In this document: in pieces, positions 30,896 to 38,946 of the stretch
How the letters are laid out: each line of letters starts with the position of its first letter
Position numbering within the stretch: position 1 is the first letter of the stretch
Source of the DNA: Polynucleobacter sp. MG-Unter2-18
GTDB taxonomy: Bacteria; Pseudomonadota; Gammaproteobacteria; Burkholderiales; Burkholderiaceae
Reading direction: 5' to 3'
DNA length: 64,000 bases
Assembly (NCBI RefSeq): GCF_018687675.1
Contig: NZ_CP061302.1
Location: 1,945,229-2,009,228 of the forward strand
Notes under the pieces: model-generated
The model's database searches: none
What the model was told of the DNA's origin: nothing
Seen by the model: the letters and a program-made list of their open reading frames with translations, nothing else
Made by a program: the position numbers and the translations under genes

Positions 30896-31876
30896 TTATA
30901 AAGCTCCTGAAACTATTAACAAACTAAAGCCAATAAAGAAAGATGTCATCGTAATGAAGGAAACCCTATCTAATTTAACGCTACTAAATGAAATAGACTC
31001 TTTTTGACTTAGAAATCTAGAAATAGATGTCAGGATCAAAAGAATCATAATTGTGAGCATTCCCAACATATGCAGCATATCAATTAGAGTTACTGCGGTT
31101 GTATCTCCTTGCTTTGCATCCACGAACTGCTGATTCACCACTACAGCAAGAAGCGTTCCCCCTAATAGCCCCATACGACCGCTAAATATATCCTCGCTAA
31201 TCGTTGGCATAAAGCATGAGCATAGTGCCACAAAAACGGCAAGAAATAAGCCCATGGTTAATTTAAAAAAAATAAATGGGGCGTCCCTCTCGATAAGAAT
31301 ATCTAGTACCAATCGGGAATAGGATTCTTTGCTTGGAGCAGTAAAATTACCAAAATTAGAATCGTAAGTCTTTAGGTCCTTCCTCAAATTAACTGATTTA
31401 ATTTTCCATCCATCAATAGAGATCGCGCTATCGAAGCCGCTAGTATTGTCAGGCTGGTATTCTAGAAGGGATGAATTAAGCAACCCGTCCTCAAAAGATA
31501 TTTGCAAATTTTGTGTATCAAATGGAAACTTCTCTAAGTTGAAGTCATGCAAAAAAACACTCTGAACCTTTTTTTGTTGAAGGGTAATTTTTTGATTCAA
31601 TATTTCAGTATTTTGATTAGAGAAAATTCTCGGAAATTCGCTACTTGAGTAATTAATCTCTAAAGAATCATTCATTTTATATTTGGCATGTTGGGAAGAC
31701 AAAGTCCAAACCCAAAAATCAGCGCTAAAGGTTCCCTTATCGGCATTAATGTTATGTAAAGAAGTTACAAATGCGCCAAGTTTAATTTGCTCTGGCTGCG
31801 CTTTCTCCCCAGCAGCAAATGCCGAAGTTGATACTGTAAGCAGAAAAACTAGAAGGTGTCTAACGACAAATTTCAT
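30896..31876 (-). CDS. Pentameric ligand-gated ion channel-like receptor
   Basis: A signal peptide (MKFVVRHLLVFLLTVSTSAFA) is followed by ~190 residues of beta-rich extracellular domain with FSADFWVWT and EKFPFDTQNLQISFED, the FPFD-Q motif of the Cys-loop receptor binding domain. Four membrane helices follow (around residues 206-230, 236-256, 268-290, 305-325). This is the topology of prokaryotic pentameric channels such as GLIC, without the Cys loop. It is the last gene of a tight four-gene operon. The ligand is unknown, and the assignment rests on pattern and topology. Confidence 0.6.
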   Translation of the reverse strand: MKFVVRHLLVFLLTVSTSAFAAGEKAQPEQIKLGAFVTSLHNINADKGTFSADFWVWTLSSQHAKYKMNDSLEINYSSSEFPRIFSNQNTEILNQKITLQQKKVQSVFLHDFNLEKFPFDTQNLQISFEDGLLNSSLLEYQPDNTSGFDSAISIDGWKIKSVNLRKDLKTYDSNFGNFTAPSKESYSRLVLDILIERDAPFIFFKLTMGLFLAVFVALCSCFMPTISEDIFSGRMGLLGGTLLAVVVNQQFVDAKQGDTTAVTLIDMLHMLGMLTIMILLILTSISRFLSQKESISFSSVKLDRVSFITMTSFFIGFSLLIVSGAL

Positions 31877-31886
31877 TTTTGACCTA

Positions 31887-33053
31887 CTAGTTACTTAATT
31901 GATTTAATGCTTTAGTTATAGCGAATCGCAAATTTTCATTCGGATCATCGCTTGCTGTATTTTTTAAGAATTGAAGTGCTTTTTCTTTATTTCCAGAAAA
32001 CTGGAAGCCCACCAAGAAAGCGGCGGCGGCTGCATCCATTCGTAAGGTATAGGCATAAAGCTCGCCTAAATTGGCCCAGGCACTAGTTCTGCTTGGTGCA
32101 TATGACAGCACAAGCCCTAATGCCTGTTCAGCCTGAGGGTAATTCCCAGATTTTAATAATGCATATGCGTAATTATTAATGATTTCAACGTCCGCAGGAT
32201 TTGCTTTACTAGCCTCATAAAATACTCTTGCCGCCTCAATATAATTCGCTTGCCTAAAAGCAACTAAGCCATTTTCATTTAATGTTCTCGCTACTTTTAC
32301 ATCTCCCTTTTCTTGTTTCGGAAATTCTTCAATTTTTGATTTGGCGTCTGCCAATTTTATAAAGCTGGAGTTATTTAATAACATCTCAGTCAATAACCCA
32401 GCAGTTTGGGTTGGTGCAATTACAGTCTTAATGTTATCAAGGCTGATAGCTGTAGATACTGTTTCTGCTATTGGTGCTGGCTGTGGAGCCACTTCTACAG
32501 CACTCTGTGGTACGGCGGGCAGGGTGGTTTGACCGGCGTTGAAGTCGGCATGTTTATTAATAATTGGCAATACAAAATACGCCACTGTAGCTAATGTAAT
32601 TAAGCCTGCGCCACTAATCGCAAAGCGCACTAATTTTTTATTCTGCGCCGCACCTTCTACAGTTTTTTTTCCATACAAAATATCTTGGGGGTCACTTAAT
32701 ACCGATGAGGTTGGGCCCAAATTTTGTAATGCCTTAACAGCATTGTGTGTACCCAATTCACCGCTAATAATTTCACGGCAAATTCGTGCATCAGAGTCTT
32801 TAGGCTTAGCTAAAATACACCGATGAGCATATTCACTTGCGCTTTGAATATTGCGACTAACGCCCACGCCAATAAAGTAGATCAGCGCCGAAGCAAGCAT
32901 GGCCTTTATGCATCCCAAGTCTGCAGCATCCAATAGTTTAGCGGCTGCCATGCCATCATCTTTTGGTTTGCCAATACCGGTATAAAAGGCCATACCATCC
33001 ACAAATAACTCCTCTCCAGGAGAGCCCTGACTAGAGCTTGATTCATTTGCCAT
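31887..33053 (-). CDS. Membrane-anchored Sel1/TPR repeat protein
   Basis: The N-terminal ~100 residues look like Sel1-type repeats (AAKLLDAADLGCIKAMLASA). One membrane helix (FAISGAGLITLATVAYFVL) lies near residue 145-165, followed by a Pro/Ala linker. The C-terminal half has three TPR units (AARVFYEASKANPADVEIIN, NYAYALLKSGNYPQAEQAL, AWANLGELYAYTLRMDA). It is probably a scaffold spanning the inner membrane. Ten bases separate it from the channel-like gene. Confidence 0.7.
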   Translation of the reverse strand: MANESSSSQGSPGEELFVDGMAFYTGIGKPKDDGMAAAKLLDAADLGCIKAMLASALIYFIGVGVSRNIQSASEYAHRCILAKPKDSDARICREIISGELGTHNAVKALQNLGPTSSVLSDPQDILYGKKTVEGAAQNKKLVRFAISGAGLITLATVAYFVLPIINKHADFNAGQTTLPAVPQSAVEVAPQPAPIAETVSTAISLDNIKTVIAPTQTAGLLTEMLLNNSSFIKLADAKSKIEEFPKQEKGDVKVARTLNENGLVAFRQANYIEAARVFYEASKANPADVEIINNYAYALLKSGNYPQAEQALGLVLSYAPSRTSAWANLGELYAYTLRMDAAAAAFLVGFQFSGNKEKALQFLKNTASDDPNENLRFAITKALNQLSN

Positions 33054-33076
33054 TTCAGTCTTTCATTAATTGAAAA

Positions 33077-33826
33077 TTAGTTTTTGGTTAAAGCTATTTT
33101 GTCTTTCATTACCTTTGTTTGTCTCTTGAAGTCATCCAAGACGAGTTTCTTCTGTTCTACATTTAAATATTGGTAATCTTTAATTAAGTCTTTTTGAGAC
33201 TGAGCCCAGCTATTAGCAGCCTCAACCAATTTCTTGAATTGACTCTGCCCAGAATATACGGGGAGGTATCTTGCTTCTTCAATAAGCAAGTCAATGTGCT
33301 TTTTAGCATCCGCATCAAACTCAACCGTCCTCAACAAACCTTGAGATTGATTTTGTAGCAATTCTATAAGGTTTTCTTTTCTTGCAGACCCCACCTCAGC
33401 TATAGCGTTGAATGTAGTATTTGATGCGCTGACTTGTTTCGCACTCGCCCAAATAATCAGCATGATTACATGCTGAGCAGCGATTAGACTCCAGTAGATT
33501 TTATATTCTGTAGATTTCCAAGCTAGTTGATAAAAATACAGTGTGACTAATAGTGAATTTAAAAATAAGAATACGATTAGATTAGCCCTAAAAAAACTTT
33601 CATTTTTTAGTGACTTCACAACATTTTTAGCCAACACCAAAAACACCCATAGTGGACTTAATATCCAAGGCAGCATCGCAAGCGAATAATAAACACTTTC
33701 TTGCGAGGGTGCGACATCCAAAAAAACAGGTCTCCACAGTATCCCTAGTAACGCAAATAACAATGAGACGCTAAAACCGACAGCAATTAACAAATATGGT
33801 GTCATATCTTCCTTAAGGTTAGCCAC
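33077..33826 (-). CDS. Four-helix membrane protein with cytoplasmic helical domain
   Basis: Four hydrophobic segments in residues ~10-125 (LLIAVGFSVSLLFALLGIL, LAMLPWILSPLWVFLVLA, NLIVFLFLNSLLVTLYFY, YWSLIAAQHVIMLIIWAS) are followed by a ~120-residue charged helical domain. No family recognised. It overlaps the SPFH gene by eight bases, so they are translationally coupled. Confidence 0.6.
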   Translation of the reverse strand: MANLKEDMTPYLLIAVGFSVSLLFALLGILWRPVFLDVAPSQESVYYSLAMLPWILSPLWVFLVLAKNVVKSLKNESFFRANLIVFLFLNSLLVTLYFYQLAWKSTEYKIYWSLIAAQHVIMLIIWASAKQVSASNTTFNAIAEVGSARKENLIELLQNQSQGLLRTVEFDADAKKHIDLLIEEARYLPVYSGQSQFKKLVEAANSWAQSQKDLIKDYQYLNVEQKKLVLDDFKRQTKVMKDKIALTKN

Positions 33827-34898
33827 CTAGAATTTTGGCTTTTTCTAAATTAAATTCTTCCTCACTCAGAATTCCACTGGTTCTCAGCTCTCCTAATTCC
33901 TTTAGTAGCTTCATCTTTTGGCTTGGATCGGCAGCTACCGAGCCAATTGCACCCGATACTTGTTGCCCAAAGACTTGTCCCACCGGTATTCCTACGCCCA
34001 ATCCAAGCCCCATATTTAGAGCGCCCCCGCCTTCAGCAGGCATATTTTGAAACCGATTATCAGCATTTCCTTTTGCTCCCGTAAATCCAGCAACTCCCTC
34101 CATCGCATTAAAACTTCTTTCTTGCTGGTAATTAAATCCAACAATATCCATTTGCGCTTTTTTTGCTAAAGCTTCTCTAAGGGTCCTAATTGAAGGATCA
34201 TCCTCTTTAACATCGATGTGATTCACAAAAAAATTCACAAGCTTTAACCCAAACTCTTCAAGTTGTGATTGCAGCTCTTGTTTTATTGCGTCTGAAATTT
34301 CTGTTAATTGGGTGGCAATTTCTAAAACGGAAACCCCCTCAGATCCTGCCATTTTTTTCGCAATAGTAGTTTTTGCTATTGTTAAGATCAACCCTCTAAA
34401 GTAATCCTTTAGCTTATCCTGAGTAAACTCGGTCATTGTCCCAACAAGCTTTACCAAAAACTTTCGCGAGTTTTCAATTTGCACCGCATATTGACCATGC
34501 GCTTGTATAGGAATGACAATTCGGTATTTTGAATCTTGAAGTCTGATAGGCTCACTTGTTCCCCAACGAACATCTAGCGGTATAGCCCTATTTAGGAACC
34601 AGACTTCAGCTGTAAAAGGTGATCTCCCAAAGGGTAGATTAAGAATTTTTCCAATGACGGGTAAATTCTCTGTTTTTAGAACATGTCTACCGGGCCCAAA
34701 AGGGCCGTCCATCGCACCACCACGAAATAAAACGGCCTCTTGCGATTCATGAACAATTAACTGTGTCCAGGTTGATAGTTCAGTACTCCCGAACTTCCAA
34801 GCATAAACTTGATCTATCGGCACGGCAATCTTGCCTGACCCTTGCTGGGAGTTTTTATTGGTTTCCTCGTCCCACTTAACGACATCAATAATTGCCAT
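33819..34898 (-). CDS. SPFH-domain protein with C-terminal SHOCT motif
   Basis: An SPFH/Band-7 domain covers residues ~45-250 (VHESQEAVLFRGGAMDGPFG, GRSPFTAEVWFLN, and the helix EFGLKLVNFFVNHIDV). A Gly-rich linker follows, and the C-terminus KLLKELGELRTSGILSEEEF is a SHOCT motif, seen on many membrane-associated or oligomeric proteins. This build is like Bacillus YdjI-type SPFH proteins, which form membrane scaffolds. It heads the four-gene operon. Confidence 0.82.
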   Translation of the reverse strand: MAIIDVVKWDEETNKNSQQGSGKIAVPIDQVYAWKFGSTELSTWTQLIVHESQEAVLFRGGAMDGPFGPGRHVLKTENLPVIGKILNLPFGRSPFTAEVWFLNRAIPLDVRWGTSEPIRLQDSKYRIVIPIQAHGQYAVQIENSRKFLVKLVGTMTEFTQDKLKDYFRGLILTIAKTTIAKKMAGSEGVSVLEIATQLTEISDAIKQELQSQLEEFGLKLVNFFVNHIDVKEDDPSIRTLREALAKKAQMDIVGFNYQQERSFNAMEGVAGFTGAKGNADNRFQNMPAEGGGALNMGLGLGVGIPVGQVFGQQVSGAIGSVAADPSQKMKLLKELGELRTSGILSEEEFNLEKAKILGG

Positions 34899-35054
34899 AA
34901 ATTCATCCTTAATTTAGATTTAAAGCAAAAGGAAGGGGCTTATGCTGTAATTTGCGCCATTTGTGTAAGAATCGTTACAATTTTTAATGGTTAAAGTGAT
35001 TATACTAATCGAAACTAGATTTATCAGACTCTTTGAGCGAAAGACATATTATCT

Positions 35055-35546
35055 ATGCAATGCATTACATGTGGCGGCCAAAACCAGGTTGAAACTAAAA
35101 AATGTGGGTATTGTGGGTCTGATATGCGCTCGTCTGATCAGACTCATCAGCCTAAAAATTCTGGCGCTTTATTGGGCATCTCTATAAACACGCCCAATAC
35201 CGCAGCTGATGAAAAGTGGAGTGGCTTGACCATTAAGCCAGAACATGGGGAAAGCGAAGGCAGGGATATTACTGCTGGCCTAGACCAATATTACAAAGAT
35301 GCTTTCAAGGTATTTGAAAGCACTTCTCCGCCTAAATTTGCGCCCAAATTTAACTGGGCGGCATTTCTTTTTGGTCCATTTTGGTATTTTTATCATGGCA
35401 TGTGGGCAAAGGGTCTTCTTTATTTAGTCTTCAATATTGTAGTAATTGAAGCTCCTTTTTTGTGGGTTATCCCTTGGATTTATGCGTCCCTGTTTGGAAC
35501 GTATGATTTTTTTATTTTAAGAAAGTTTGATAAGCAGCTCTGGTAG
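35055..35546 (+). CDS. Zinc-ribbon protein with DUF2628-like membrane region
   Basis: The N-terminus MQCITCGGQNQ...KCGYCGSDM is a CxxC-CxxC zinc ribbon. A linker is followed by KFAPKFNWAAFLFGPFWYFY and two membrane helices (GLLYLVFNIVVIEAPFLWVI, WIYASLFGTYDFFIL) as in DUF2628-type proteins. Divergent from the SPFH operon across 156 bases, so the two may share regulation. A second small membrane gene follows. Confidence 0.65.
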   Translation: MQCITCGGQNQVETKKCGYCGSDMRSSDQTHQPKNSGALLGISINTPNTAADEKWSGLTIKPEHGESEGRDITAGLDQYYKDAFKVFESTSPPKFAPKFNWAAFLFGPFWYFYHGMWAKGLLYLVFNIVVIEAPFLWVIPWIYASLFGTYDFFILRKFDKQLW

Positions 35547-35584
35547 TGGGTATGTTTTTTATAATTAAACAAAAGGAATTAATT

Positions 35585-35902
35585 ATGGCATTCGATACAT
35601 TAGTACTAAAAAATCCAAATACAGGTGAAATTAAAAATGCTCCTGTAGGCTTCTCTTGGACTACGTTCTTTTTTGGCTTCTTCCCCGCAATTTTTAGGGG
35701 CGACTGGAAGTGGGCGGCAATAATTTTCGTTGTCGCGTTCTTCACCATCGGAGTAGGCAACATTGTTTTTGCCTTTATTTACAATAAATTTTATATAAAA
35801 GAACAAATTTACAGCAATGGATTTAAGGTAGTTAGTAGCGCAAAAGGGAATTTGCAAAGAGTCTCTTCTAATCTTGGAATTGAACTCCCCGTCCTTCAGT
35901 AA
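35585..35902 (+). CDS. HrgC/DUF2628-like small membrane protein
   Basis: ATG 35585 behind AAAGGAATTAATT. The product has NPNTGEIKNAPVGFSWTTFF then FGFFPAIFRGDWKWAAIIF and two helices, a layout also found in HrgC-type proteins. It shares the W-T-FFFG-FPA-FRGDW theme with the gene before it. The frame could start at 35546, overlapping the previous stop. Function unknown. Confidence 0.6.
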   Translation: MAFDTLVLKNPNTGEIKNAPVGFSWTTFFFGFFPAIFRGDWKWAAIIFVVAFFTIGVGNIVFAFIYNKFYIKEQIYSNGFKVVSSAKGNLQRVSSNLGIELPVLQ

Positions 35903-36004
35903 AGTTGCTGATATTTTAGTTCTGCTACGCGGAAGTTATTAAAGCTTTGAAGTAAGTCTCTAATATCTAGATACTTACTCCCATTCCGCGTTTGATTTGG
36001 AAGG

Positions 36005-36049
36005 CCCCACCCATGATTCGTCCTTTTAAAGGACACTTCATATGTGGGG
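36005..36049. repeat. Palindrome module, single-palindrome nested hairpin
   Basis: GTCCTTTTAAAGGAC (36020-36034) is enclosed by ATGA/TCAT and then by CCCCAC (36005-36010) and GTGGGG (36044-36049), giving one long interrupted hairpin. The first palindrome of the family is absent. Confidence 0.7.
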
Positions 36050-36072
36050 TACCCCTAGCATGACCAATTGAA

Positions 36073-36237
36073 TAGTCCGAGCGGTCAATCAGGATTTGGC
36101 ATCCTGAAACTAGATTTAGAGTTCTCAGAAAGATAGCCACGCTGGGCTAAGGTAGTCGCACCATCTGCTACTTTGGCGCCACTATGGATTCTTGGTGGCC
36201 CGGGGCGGAATCTACCAGGGCCGAGGATGTCTGATCC
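36073..36237 (-). repeat. 160-bp repeat copy B ending in tRNA-Phe tail repeat 12
   Basis: About 90% identical by eye to 29139-29300: TAGTCCGAGCGGTCAATCAG, the CAGGAT/ATCCTG hairpin, a decayed terminator, and the tail from 36193 (TGGTGGCCCGGGGCGGAATC, with the T loop altered to TCTACC). The hydrolase stop is seven bases beyond. Confidence 0.8.
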
Positions 36238-36243
36238 ACCCAG

Positions 36244-36978
36244 CTAATTTGCCAAAATAAATTTGGCGGCGGCATTGACCATCTGGTCTTCTACCTTATT
36301 GAACCCATGGTATGCCAATCCCATACATGGCAAGCCTACGTCTTCTCCCCCATCAATCATGACTAATTCTGATTTAGTTTCTTTACTTCGCCCCTTAATG
36401 ATTGATTCTGATGCGCTTATTGGTGTAGCGGCGCACGCTTCTTTTTGATGGTGGATTGCCATTACCGGCTTACTAAAGTTATTGCCTAAAGTTTCCCCAA
36501 TATGTGTCCCGGCAATAATGATCCCAGCTACTGCCCCAGACTTCTCGCTCTGATTCGCAAATTGAACTGCTGTTACCGTTCCCATGCTGTGTCCAAAAAT
36601 CCAGACGGGTACATTGAATTTATTTCTGTAATATTTAACGACACTTTCAACTCGTGCTATGTGTTCAGATTTGCCGCGTACATTCCCACGCCTTGCGTCA
36701 CCCAAATCATAGGGCGAATCCACCAATACTGAATTAATTCCATACTGCTGCCATAATCCTGCCGAACGATTTAGCGGATTTTGCTTGGTGGTTGACCCGT
36801 CAGACTTTAAATCTAATACCCCATCGCCACCAATGAATAGAAGAACAACTGCTTTTGGCTTGGCAGTCTCAATTAGAAATGTTTTTGTAGGTGTCTCACC
36901 AGTCTGTGGAACCTCTAGCAACTGTCCATAGACAAAAGCCGGCACGAAAAGCGATATCAGACAAATAATTATTTTCAT
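36244..36978 (-). CDS. Secreted alpha/beta hydrolase, paralogue of 14156-14998
   Basis: From ATG 36978 (GGAGACACGCTCA upstream) a signal peptide MKIIICLISLFVPAFVYGQ precedes a hydrolase with the elbow GHSMG, AIHHQKEACAATP, and a C-terminal AYHGF with a likely catalytic His. Same order and spacing of motifs as the 14-kb gene. The palindrome module at 37022 lies 44 bases upstream and a tRNA tail directly downstream: a complete unit. Confidence 0.72.
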   Translation of the reverse strand: MKIIICLISLFVPAFVYGQLLEVPQTGETPTKTFLIETAKPKAVVLLFIGGDGVLDLKSDGSTTKQNPLNRSAGLWQQYGINSVLVDSPYDLGDARRGNVRGKSEHIARVESVVKYYRNKFNVPVWIFGHSMGTVTAVQFANQSEKSGAVAGIIIAGTHIGETLGNNFSKPVMAIHHQKEACAATPISASESIIKGRSKETKSELVMIDGGEDVGLPCMGLAYHGFNKVEDQMVNAAAKFILAN

Positions 36979-37021
36979 TGAGCGTGTCTCCATTAGCTTT
37001 AAATATTAGCATCATCTACGT

Positions 37022-37083
37022 TGTCGTTTTAAACGACATCAACTGACGCAAGGATGTCTAATTGACGTGTCCTTTTAAAGGAC
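37022..37083. repeat. Palindrome module, complete copy joined to tail repeat 13
   Basis: TGTCGTTTTAAACGACA (37022-37038), middle ACTGACGCAAGGATGTCTAA, and TGTCCTTTTAAAGGAC (37068-37083). It then runs through GGGGGTATCCGA and TGCCAAGCCC into the next tail, the same composite order as at 19644-19839. Confidence 0.85.
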
Positions 37084-37140
37084 GGTTCATACTGGGGGTA
37101 TCCGAAAGTAATGGTGGCTAACCATGCCAAGCCCTAAATG

Positions 37141-37218
37141 AAAATAGCCCAACTAGTGGGCTATTGAGATTCTTGGTGGCCCGGGGCGGAATCGAACCAC
37201 CGACACAAGGATTTTCAA
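37141..37218 (-). repeat. tRNA-Phe tail repeat 13: exact 45-nt 3' half of tRNA-Phe
   Basis: After a second-type terminator, bases 37174-37218 match the last 45 nt of the tRNA-Phe gene without a mismatch: ACCA end, acceptor 3' strand, T arm, variable loop and anticodon arm up to TTTTCAA. Then the sequence changes (CTCTGCCCCCCC), as expected for a recombination junction in the anticodon stem-loop. This is the only tail copy that extends that far. Confidence 0.9.
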
Positions 37219-37503
37219 CTCTGCCCCCCCAGACTAAACTCCCGCTAGATCTCAAAAGGTTCACCCCACCCGAGTCTAACTTTGTGCACAAAACTTTGAT
37301 GGAGTGATCTAAGAGACTGAATTGGTTGAGTTATTTTGACCCACGCAAGGAGTGAGGGAAAGTTTGGTGGCGTGATGGGGATTCGACTGACGCAGGGGAG
37401 ATAACTCCTTGTTGTGATCGGGGATACCTCACACATGAAGTGTCCTTTAAAAGGACAAAATAAAACCACCCCGAAGGGTGGTTTTATCCAGAACAAGGGC
37501 CAA
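37219..37503. other. Gene-free stretch with partial palindrome module
   Basis: Contains the middle motif TTCGACTGACGCAGGGG (near 37382) and TGTCCTTTAAAAGGACA (37441-37457), the second palindrome. The first palindrome is missing. An open minus frame at 37245-37496 runs through the palindrome and the terminator and is not credible as a gene. Confidence 0.5.
37462..37487 (-). terminator. Intrinsic terminator of the 37504 gene
   Basis: A 10-bp stem AAAACCACCC / GGGTGGTTTT around CGAA, 17 bases past the stop. It is the same stem type as the tRNA-Phe terminator, but here next to a palindrome rather than a tail. Confidence 0.85.
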
Positions 37504-38946
37504 CTAATTTAGTTTGTACACATAACATGCTGTACGAACATTATTTTTGTATTTATTTTGTTCACAATTTTGCAATGCATTTTGAGTTGCTTGTTGCGGT
37601 GTTGGGCTGTTATAGCTCATAGTGCAATAACTATTTGTACCGTCATAAGCTACAGCATAGGCCTTATTGTTTCCATAACCAGGCTTGTTATAATTTGCAT
37701 TGAAGTGATTCGTGCACTGAGAAGGCAATACCTGAGGATTTGCTAGGGCACGTTTTCTCTCCTCCTCTTCCCTTGCCGCCTCTTGCTTCGCAAATTCCTG
37801 ACGTTGAGCCTCTTCAGCTTTTGCAAGCTCCTCCTGTCTTAATGTTTCTTGCTTAGTCTCTTCTTGACGTTTTGCCTCTTCAGCTTTTGCAATTTCCTCT
37901 TGCTGGGTAATTTCAGCCTTACGATCAAGCTCTAGCTTATATTGCCAACCACCATATCCGATGCCGCCAATCACGGATGCCGCAACCAATCCAATCACAA
38001 TTTTTTTTGCTACCTGGGGGTCAATTGAAATTGGGTTCTTAAAAACATCTGGGTTGCCCTGACTAGAGCCTAAAGCCCCTGCCTGAAAAGGTTGCTGGTG
38101 AGGTGCTGAGTTATTTGTACCTGTTGAGCCGCCATGAATAACTCCACCCGATGAGATCGAGAGTATTGCTTTCATTAAGTCAATGGCTAAGTAAAAAATT
38201 ACAAAAAATACATATGCTAAAAATGGGTAGGCTAGGCCTCCCAGTACCTGGGCTACGCCTTCTATAGACTCTAACCCACCGGCATATATTTCAAAACCAC
38301 TGCCTTTAATTAATCTGAATAATCCAAATATTAAATTTATAGTTCCAAAAATAGTAGCGGCACCAAAAATTATTCCAGCCATTCTTACTGATGATTTGTA
38401 GCCAAAAGCCAAAATTGCTATTGCATCCTCACCTGCTGATGTATTTTTATCAACATTAGTAGAGACCAGGCTGGGGTGGAGACTAAAGCACACTGAAAAT
38501 ACCAGTGCCACCAGAATTAGCACAGTCCATTTAAGAATATCTGGAGAGCTCATCTTAATCGCTAAAACCATACCTCCAAGAGCCACGAAAATTATGCCGA
38601 GCACTCCTATGAGGCCAATAACATCTATATATTCTTTGCTACTGATTTTTGTTGGATTGTTATGAACAACCGTCTTGCAACTAACCAAAAATTTTGAGCC
38701 AATGTAGTAACCCACTGCAATAGCAATCACCCACCCAATACCCGCTAAAAATGCAATGAAGGAATCTGTCTTAATGGCCGCTGTTAAACCCATTAAGAGT
38801 CCCACTATTGCCGCAAGAGGAGCCGCATAAGATGCCGCCTGCTCTAGTCTTTGCTCACTTTTTACAAAAAACTCGACGCTAATTGCTTTTCTAAAAAATT
38901 TAATCAGATTATCAATAATCTGATTGCTGTGGTCCATCGGGTTCAT
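37504..38946 (-). CDS. Multi-pass membrane protein with coiled coil and DUF4189-like end
   Basis: From ATG 38946 (TGGAGACAAA upstream). About six membrane helices occupy the first 260 residues, then a Gly/Ser linker and one more helix (KIVIGLVAASVIGGIGYGGW). A Glu/Ala/Lys coiled coil with repeated EELAKAEEAQRQE units follows, and the C-terminal ~75 residues have AYAVAYDGTNSYCTMSYNSP and QNALQNCEQNK, as in exported DUF4189 domains. No overall family recognised. It is separated from its neighbours by repeats. Confidence 0.55.
   Translation of the reverse strand: MNPMDHSNQIIDNLIKFFRKAISVEFFVKSEQRLEQAASYAAPLAAIVGLLMGLTAAIKTDSFIAFLAGIGWVIAIAVGYYIGSKFLVSCKTVVHNNPTKISSKEYIDVIGLIGVLGIIFVALGGMVLAIKMSSPDILKWTVLILVALVFSVCFSLHPSLVSTNVDKNTSAGEDAIAILAFGYKSSVRMAGIIFGAATIFGTINLIFGLFRLIKGSGFEIYAGGLESIEGVAQVLGGLAYPFLAYVFFVIFYLAIDLMKAILSISSGGVIHGGSTGTNNSAPHQQPFQAGALGSSQGNPDVFKNPISIDPQVAKKIVIGLVAASVIGGIGYGGWQYKLELDRKAEITQQEEIAKAEEAKRQEETKQETLRQEELAKAEEAQRQEFAKQEAAREEEERKRALANPQVLPSQCTNHFNANYNKPGYGNNKAYAVAYDGTNSYCTMSYNSPTPQQATQNALQNCEQNKYKNNVRTACYVYKLN

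Noticed and set aside
17403..37457. The palindrome family considered as a CRISPR array or insertion sequence ends.
   Set aside because: Spacing is in kilobases with genes between, there are no cas genes, and no transposase or target-site duplications are visible.
37245..37496. Minus-strand open frame of 83 codons ending just before the exact tRNA-tail copy, considered as an integrase remnant.
   Set aside because: It reads through a palindrome module and a terminator, has no ribosome site and no recognisable integrase motif.
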